Shown piece by piece: positions 59,860-64,000 of a stretch of DNA of 64,000 nt. The notes beneath the pieces were generated by a model, which saw nothing but the letters and a program-made list of their open reading frames with translations, was not told where the DNA came from and searched no databases. The translations under genes were made by a program, and so were the position numbers. The first letter of the stretch is position 1. Each line of letters opens with the position of its first letter. The DNA is from Flavobacterium aquiphilum (GTDB lineage: Bacteria; Bacteroidota; Bacteroidia; Flavobacteriales; Flavobacteriaceae), in the NCBI RefSeq assembly GCF_027111335.1, contig NZ_CP114288.1, forward strand, positions 3,038,001 to 3,102,000, read 5' to 3'.

Positions 59860-59877
59860 AACTTTACTATTTTAACT

Positions 59878-60306
59878 TTATAGATAACCAAGAACTTTTG
59901 CTGTTTCTCGAATCTCTTCCATTGACTCAGAAGAATATCCCCAATGTGAACAATATAATCCGCCATAACCATTTTCACCATTTGATTTTTTGCCAGAGAC
60001 AATAAATTCTTTAAAATCTTTAGTTAATCCCCAAAGCGTTCCTCCGTGAGTAAATCCTGTCGGTTTGCGTCCATATTTAGTAGACAAACACATATCTTTC
60101 TTATTGTATTCATTAAACATATAAAGCCTTCCGTGTCTTTGAAAAATTTTCGAAACATCGCCTTTATACTCAAAAAATTTTCTATCTAATGATGCAATTT
60201 TTGCAATTATTTCATTAACAACATCTATTCTATTTTGGCGGACAGAATAGATATAGCCATCACCTTGTAAAATAGATGGGCTAGATTGACTTTTATTTGA
60301 TATCAT
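59878..60306 (-). CDS. Phage hypothetical protein
   Basis: A 142-residue protein with beta-rich segments (GDGYIYSVRQNRIDVV, FTHGGTLWGLTKDFKEFI, YGGLYCSHWGYS). No family is recognised. It lies between the ribbon protein and small membrane gene in the early operon. Confidence 0.65.
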   Translation of the reverse strand: MISNKSQSSPSILQGDGYIYSVRQNRIDVVNEIIAKIASLDRKFFEYKGDVSKIFQRHGRLYMFNEYNKKDMCLSTKYGRKPTGFTHGGTLWGLTKDFKEFIVSGKKSNGENGYGGLYCSHWGYSSESMEEIRETAKVLGYL

Positions 60307-60350
60307 AGTTTTCTATAATTTAATGATTAGTAATTTTTATAGGTTTATTT

Positions 60351-60512
60351 TTAAAGTTTAAAAACACCTTTTTCGTAGGACTCAATCATTTTATCATACT
60401 TTTTCACTTCTTTATGAAATGAAATCACACTGATAATGAAGAACACAAATAGCAGTACATCGGCAATGCATAGCAAATAAAACAGCACGATACTTCCATA
60501 ATCTACACACAT
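60351..60512 (-). CDS. 53-residue phage membrane protein
   Basis: A frame with ATG overlapping the preceding gene's stop by 10 bp: one long membrane helix (residues 7-31) followed by a charged tail (HKEVKKYDKMIESYEKG). The overlap and composition indicate a real gene; a longer frame on the same strand in another phase (60412-60609) has Cys/His-rich composition typical of a shadow. Confidence 0.55.
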   Translation of the reverse strand: MCVDYGSIVLFYLLCIADVLLFVFFIISVISFHKEVKKYDKMIESYEKGVFKL

Positions 60513-60649
60513 CTCCCACAAATTTTACATTGTTCGATAACATCAAATAAATCCTCAGGATCACATACTTCGGTAGCACTGCCACACGATAAAATTTCAG
60601 GCTCAACAACTTCGATGTTGTTAATTTCTTGCTGATCGGTATAATTCAT
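60503..60649 (-). CDS. 48-residue Cys-rich phage protein
   Basis: A small acidic frame (TDQQEINNIEVVEPEIL at the start) with five Cys residues, ending CKICGRCV. The C-terminal Cys cluster could bind a metal. It is placed correctly between an Xis-like gene and the 53-residue membrane protein. Confidence 0.5.
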   Translation of the reverse strand: MNYTDQQEINNIEVVEPEILSCGSATEVCDPEDLFDVIEQCKICGRCV

Positions 60650-60678
60650 GGCTTTATAATTTGGGTTAAAAAATTGCT

Positions 60679-60933
60679 TTACTTTAATTGGATAAGATTA
60701 TCCATCAATTCGCTTTTTTTGTATCGGCGTTCACTGGCAATACCATAAGCTTTAATTATTCCAGCCGTTTGCCATTTGATTATCGTTTGAGTCGTTACCT
60801 TATAAAAATCAGCGACTTCTTGCTGAGTTAGCAAAACTTCATCTTCTTTTACACGTAACAATTCACGCATTGAATCAATAATCATTTGCTGTAAAGCTTC
60901 AGGCGTAGTACCTATAAATTGAATCGCTTCCAT
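60679..60933 (-). CDS. Excisionase-like helix-turn-helix protein
   Basis: An 84-residue DNA-binding protein: VLLTQQEVADFYKVTTQTII is a MerR/Xis-type winged helix (DNA-binding excisionase), and GIASERRYKKSELM follows the wing. It lies near the start of the early operon and could be the excisionase or an early regulator. Confidence 0.75.
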   Translation of the reverse strand: MEAIQFIGTTPEALQQMIIDSMRELLRVKEDEVLLTQQEVADFYKVTTQTIIKWQTAGIIKAYGIASERRYKKSELMDNLIQLK

Positions 60934-60935
60934 AA

Positions 60936-61199
60936 TTATTCAGATTTTAGTTTTTCAAAAACATCTGTTAATTTTTCGGAAATTTCTTCATCAAGAATTC
61001 TAAAGTGCCAAAAATCCCAAAGACGATTTTCAGAAATTTCAGGATAGTAATTCAATACAATTGCCTTAAGCGCATCATACGATTTAAATCCTTTTTCAAA
61101 AAAACTCTTCAATAGAATAGATTGAGCATACGCAGTATTAAATCGTTTCAACGTTTTAAAATCTCGCTGTTTTAATTTCAAAATAGTATCAGTTGGCAT
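60936..61199 (-). CDS. First gene of the phage early operon, unknown
   Basis: An 87-residue helical protein from ATG 61199 (MPTDTILKLKQRDFKTLKRF), ending in KLTDVFEKLKSE. A start at 61247 gives 16 more codons but that ATG overlaps the promoter/operator, so I prefer 61199. No family is recognised. It directly follows the divergent control region. Confidence 0.6.
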   Translation of the reverse strand: MPTDTILKLKQRDFKTLKRFNTAYAQSILLKSFFEKGFKSYDALKAIVLNYYPEISENRLWDFWHFRILDEEISEKLTDVFEKLKSE

Positions 61200-61207
61200 G
61201 ACTTTTG

Positions 61208-61272
61208 TATATTTGTTATTAATATTCTGTGAATTATTACTATACAAATATAGTAATAATTACTATACAAAT
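61208..61272. promoter_or_regulatory. Divergent lysogeny control region with operator palindromes
   Basis: Half-sites ATTACTATA (61236-61244), TATAGTAAT (61249-61257) and ATTACTATA (61259-61267) form two perfect overlapping palindromes. A minus-strand -7 TATATTTG (61252-61245) lies inside the first one; a plus-strand TATATTTG (61208-61215) points to the repressor gene. This arrangement, between early genes and the repressor, is typical of a phage switch. Confidence 0.65.
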
Positions 61273-61331
61273 TCAATATTAATTAAAATAAATAAATAAA
61301 AACCCAAACAATTAAACTTAACTACCTGACT

Positions 61332-61721
61332 ATGTACGGATTAACCAAAAAAGAAAAGCTTAATATTATTCTAAAAAAAGTAAAGGAATTAGACCTAACT
61401 GCTTATGATATAGCTAAAAACACACCCCTAACCGAAGCCGGAATCATAAGAATTATTAATGGCACGTCAAAAAATCCACAAGAAAACTCACTAAATACCA
61501 TTTTGGAATTTTTAGAAAATAAGGTTTTAGCAAGTGAAATTGGAAAAACAAACCAAGTAAAAGAACCAACAAGTGAATACAGAAATAACGATCAACAAAA
61601 GGACCTGCGTGACCTTCTTGATTGCAAAGAAAAATGTCATAATCTACTGTTGGAAGTTATTCGTTTACAAGGAATATTGAGAAAAAATAATATAGAATTT
61701 GATGATAATTTTGAAATGTAG
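61332..61721 (+). CDS. Phage repressor-like HTH protein
   Basis: A 129-residue protein with an N-terminal XRE-type helix-turn-helix (LTAYDIAKNTPLTEAGIIRI, then NGTSKNPQENSLNTI) and a C-terminal coiled coil (about residues 85-118) for dimerisation. It is the first gene on the plus strand next to the operator region and is the likely maintenance repressor. No protease-type (LexA) domain is present. Confidence 0.78.
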   Translation: MYGLTKKEKLNIILKKVKELDLTAYDIAKNTPLTEAGIIRIINGTSKNPQENSLNTILEFLENKVLASEIGKTNQVKEPTSEYRNNDQQKDLRDLLDCKEKCHNLLLEVIRLQGILRKNNIEFDDNFEM

Positions 61722-61762
61722 TATTAATAGTAAAAAATAAGTATATTTGATAAAAAAATATT

Positions 61763-62287
61763 ATGAAGAAAATTATACTTTTTTTATCGATTTTGTTTTT
61801 ATTTTCATGCAACAAAAAAGAAAATGATTACTCAGAAAGAAATAAATATCTTTTGGATAGCCTAAAAGTTTCACAATTAGCCAAAGAAAGAGTTGACAGC
61901 ATGCTTAATTCTTCCACCAAAGCCTCTTATTTAGATACAACCGGCCAATCAAAAAGCCCAATATTAATCACAAAATCATCATTAATCAAAGAGGAATATT
62001 CCAACTCAAAAAATATTAAATTATTCTATAAAAATATTTCAAAAAAGAAAATAGAATCAATTAGATTTGAATGGTATGGTGAAAATGCTTTTCATGAACC
62101 AGCAGACATGGGCAACTTATCTATTTTAGGAGAAGGCGGAGGCTTTACAGACGAACCAATAAGCCCAAATAAATCATCTTACGGAACATGGTCCATACAC
62201 TCAAAAGACGCAAAAAAAATAATTTCAGCTAGAGCTTATGAAGTTGCATTTAGCGACGGGACTATTTGGAAATTAAGAAAAGATTAA
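61763..62287 (+). CDS. Prophage-encoded lipoprotein
   Basis: A 174-residue lipoprotein: signal LFLFSC with Cys16 as the lipid site, followed by a charged segment and a beta-rich domain (NIKLFYKNISKKKIESIRFEW, SAKSGTW-like pattern near residue 155). It follows the repressor in the lysogeny module, a place used for superinfection exclusion or host-altering cargo. No family is recognised, so the role is inferred only from position. Confidence 0.65.
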   Translation: MKKIILFLSILFLFSCNKKENDYSERNKYLLDSLKVSQLAKERVDSMLNSSTKASYLDTTGQSKSPILITKSSLIKEEYSNSKNIKLFYKNISKKKIESIRFEWYGENAFHEPADMGNLSILGEGGGFTDEPISPNKSSYGTWSIHSKDAKKIISARAYEVAFSDGTIWKLRKD

Positions 62288-62307
62288 TAATTTCAACAAG
62301 AAGCATT

Positions 62308-63033
62308 ATGCTAAATTTTTTATTTGGATTTATTTTATTTATAGGAACTATTGTTTTAATCATCTCACTTTTTTCTATAAACAAAAATAAATCTACACAA
62401 AATCTTAACTTCATACCTAATTCTAACGCCGAACCATATTGTTTAATTTTTGATATAGAAACAACAGGTTTAATTTTAGATAAAAATATTAAACCATCAG
62501 TTAAAAGCATGAAAGAAAACCCAGAAAACTTCCCTCGAATAGTCAGTATAAGCTGGGGTGTATTTTCAAGAAATGAAAATTTAATTTGTGAAGGGGATTT
62601 TTTAATAAAACAAGAAACAGAAATACCAGACCATGCAGTAAAAATTCACGGAATTACAACAGAAAAAGCAAATACAGAAGGAATTGATATTTTAGACGCA
62701 TTACATAAATTTGAATTAGATTGTCAAAAAGTAACAACAATAGTTGGTCACAACATTATGTTTGATAAACACGTCGTTGAATCTGAATTTTTAAGAGCAA
62801 AATTAAAAAAGCCTTTCACCAACAAAACAACATATTGCACTATGAAAATGGGGAAAGAATTTTTAAAAATATATAAAAATCCAACATTATCAGAATTATG
62901 TATCGGTATTTATGGAAACGGAATTAAAGATCAATTACAACTTCATAACTCACAAATGGATACATTTTTCACATCCAAGTGCTTTTTTCATTTAAAAAAA
63001 CAAAAAAACCAAAATTGGAGCAGACATGTTTAA
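62308..63033 (+). CDS. Membrane-anchored DEDD 3'-5' exonuclease
   Basis: A 241-residue protein with an N-terminal membrane helix (residues 2-22) and a DnaQ-like exonuclease domain: YCLIFDIETTGLIL (ExoI, Asp/Glu), IPDHAVKIHGITTEKA, VVGHNIMFDKHVVESEF-type ExoII and LHNSQMDTFFTSKCFFHL ExoIII (His...Asp) near the end. I chose ATG 62308 over a TTG at 62266. It is the last gene of the lysogeny module. An exonuclease fixed to the membrane could attack incoming phage DNA, but that is an idea, not shown. Confidence 0.75.
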   Translation: MLNFLFGFILFIGTIVLIISLFSINKNKSTQNLNFIPNSNAEPYCLIFDIETTGLILDKNIKPSVKSMKENPENFPRIVSISWGVFSRNENLICEGDFLIKQETEIPDHAVKIHGITTEKANTEGIDILDALHKFELDCQKVTTIVGHNIMFDKHVVESEFLRAKLKKPFTNKTTYCTMKMGKEFLKIYKNPTLSELCIGIYGNGIKDQLQLHNSQMDTFFTSKCFFHLKKQKNQNWSRHV

Positions 63034-63097
63034 AATGAATTTTAATTCAATAATCATTTATCACTCCCAAACAAACTAATAATCTAAAAAAAGCATA

Positions 63098-64000
63098 TTA
63101 AAAATAATCAGCCAATTGAATTGCTTTATCGGAATTACTTTTTCCAATATAAATAAGAAACATTTGTTCGGTACTATGGCCAGTAGCCGAAATTAATAAC
63201 GAAGTTGGTATTTTTCCGTAAAAATTTGTCGCAAATGACCGCCTGCCAATATGGGAGGTAACTAGTTCGTGTTTTGGATATTCCTTAAAAACTTTTCGGT
63301 TTGTTTTAGGATCATTTTTACCACCGTAAACCAATTCATTCAGTTTCGCTTTTTTGCAAACATTTTTTATCGCAATATTATATTTGGGATCGGTAGTCGC
63401 ATCAGGAAAATTCCCTTTTCTTTTTTCCAATATAGCCAAAACTTTTGGATGTAGCGGCAAAGTCATTATTTTACCCGTTTTTTGCTGCGTAAATTCAATC
63501 AATTTTACTTTTCCTTGTGTACGGATCATTTCTTTTTTAAAACGCATAAAATCAGACACCCTTTGCCCGGAATAGCAACTTATAATCAGCCAATCCCGAG
63601 CATCCTGCAATTCTTTTATTTTCAGGTCGGTTTTTTCAATTTTTTCCAATTCGTCAAACGTCAAATAAATACTAACCGCTTTTTTCTGAGCAGTTTTTAT
63701 TGTCGCCAATTCAGAATTAATCTCTAACCCTTTTTTCGATGCATGATAACAAACCCCTTTAATTTCTTTAATATTACTCAGAATCGTATTTTGAGAATAC
63801 CCCTTATCAATGTTATATTTTTCAAAATCTTTTTTGAATTTATCATTAACATCTTTTACCAGGTAAATTGTTTTTTTCTCTTTCTGAAAAAGCTTTAATT
63901 TATTCTGAACGACTTTTATTTTTAAAACAGTACGATGATTCAATTCATTTTCACGTTCTTTCAAATAATAATCAAAATAGCCAATCAAATCTTTTGGAAT
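63098..64000 (-). CDS. int: Phage integrase, tyrosine recombinase (N-terminus beyond window)
   Basis: At least 300 residues of a tyrosine recombinase; the frame is open to the last base, and the nearest start inside the window is only a TTG, so the real start is to the right. The N-terminal SAM-like core-binding domain is seen at HRTVLKIKVVQNKLKLFQKE, and the catalytic domain has Arg in SCYSGQRVSDFMR, His-x-x-Arg in VTSHIGRRSF, His in ISATGHSTEQ and Tyr in FLIYIGKS. It would recombine the phage attachment site with the tRNA-Arg gene. It converges with the lysogeny module. Confidence 0.92.
   Translation of the reverse strand: MPKDLIGYFDYYLKERENELNHRTVLKIKVVQNKLKLFQKEKKTIYLVKDVNDKFKKDFEKYNIDKGYSQNTILSNIKEIKGVCYHASKKGLEINSELATIKTAQKKAVSIYLTFDELEKIEKTDLKIKELQDARDWLIISCYSGQRVSDFMRFKKEMIRTQGKVKLIEFTQQKTGKIMTLPLHPKVLAILEKRKGNFPDATTDPKYNIAIKNVCKKAKLNELVYGGKNDPKTNRKVFKEYPKHELVTSHIGRRSFATNFYGKIPTSLLISATGHSTEQMFLIYIGKSNSDKAIQLADYF

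Noticed and set aside
60412..60609. 65-codon minus-strand frame with many Cys and His
   Set aside because: It overlaps two better frames (60351-60512 and 60503-60649) that have ATG starts, proper overlaps and sensible composition; this one looks like an out-of-phase shadow.
61200..61247. Upstream ATG of the first early gene
   Set aside because: It overlaps the operator and the minus-strand -7 box, so transcription would begin downstream of it.
62266..62307. Upstream extension of the exonuclease to a TTG codon
   Set aside because: The extra 14 codons overlap the lipoprotein stop and place charged residues before the membrane helix; ATG 62308 is simpler.
31147..64000. Gene transfer agent or phage-derived tail weapon
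   Set aside because: Integrase, repressor, replication and terminase genes are all present together with head and lysis genes, which fits a complete prophage better.

Overview
The window looks like a Flavobacterium-type chromosome (Bacteroidota). It is AT-rich, several promoters fit the Bacteroidota pattern (-33 TTG, -7 TAnnTTTG), Shine-Dalgarno sites are weak, and gene content is typical of the group (menaquinone MenD, fused CcsBA, DUF2853, DUF2911, DUF3943, a BlaI/M56 pair, TIGR-like small proteins). A tRNA-Arg(ACG) gene at 31147-31220 separates two regions.

Region 1 (1-31220) is ordinary chromosome. It holds an SDR tail, an outer-layer DUF3943 protein, a CvfB-like RNA-binding protein, menD, a GNAT acetyltransferase, a Dus tRNA-modification enzyme, a glutathione peroxidase, a 1065-residue ResB-CcsA cytochrome c assembly protein, a five-gene run (DUF2520, KdsC-like phosphatase, UbiA prenyltransferase, Maf, MscS), an alpha/beta hydrolase, a PIG-L/SSS transporter pair with a 35-residue membrane microprotein between them, DUF2911, HAD phosphatase, tcdA/tatD/DUF1684, an MFS carrier, a BlaI/BlaR1-like pair and apt. 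Its non-coding DNA is the notable part. At 7627-8580 four diverged copies of one cassette (conserved -24/-12-like box, about 130 nt of conserved sequence, intrinsic terminator) sit in tandem on the minus strand and look like a small-RNA family. At 27431-27645 there is a 215-bp non-coding element with perfect 15-bp terminal inverted repeats and a perfect 9-bp target duplication (a MITE), inserted in a dispersed repeat that has a second copy near 21.8 kb.

Region 2 (31221 to beyond 64000) is an apparently intact siphovirus-type (HK97-fold) prophage using the tRNA-Arg as attachment site. Almost all genes are on the minus strand, so the lytic programme reads right to left: Xis-like HTH, early unknowns, Myb/HNH protein, replication initiator with internal iterons, DnaB helicase, HNH, small terminase, large terminase, portal, prohead protease, capsid, head-tail connectors, major tail protein, tail chaperone with a -1 frameshift, tape measure, baseplate/tail proteins, tail fibre with propeller-like repeats, holin, GH24 endolysin and a probable one-piece spanin next to the tRNA. 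The lysogeny module (HTH repressor, lipoprotein, membrane-anchored DEDD exonuclease) is on the plus strand at 61.3-63.0 kb, and the tyrosine integrase runs off the right edge. The second attachment site is outside the window.

Several real small genes under 60 codons were found by reading the gaps. The best leads for something undescribed are the small-RNA cassette array, the MITE, the replication iterons read in two frames inside the initiator gene, and the lipoprotein/membrane-exonuclease cargo of the lysogeny module.
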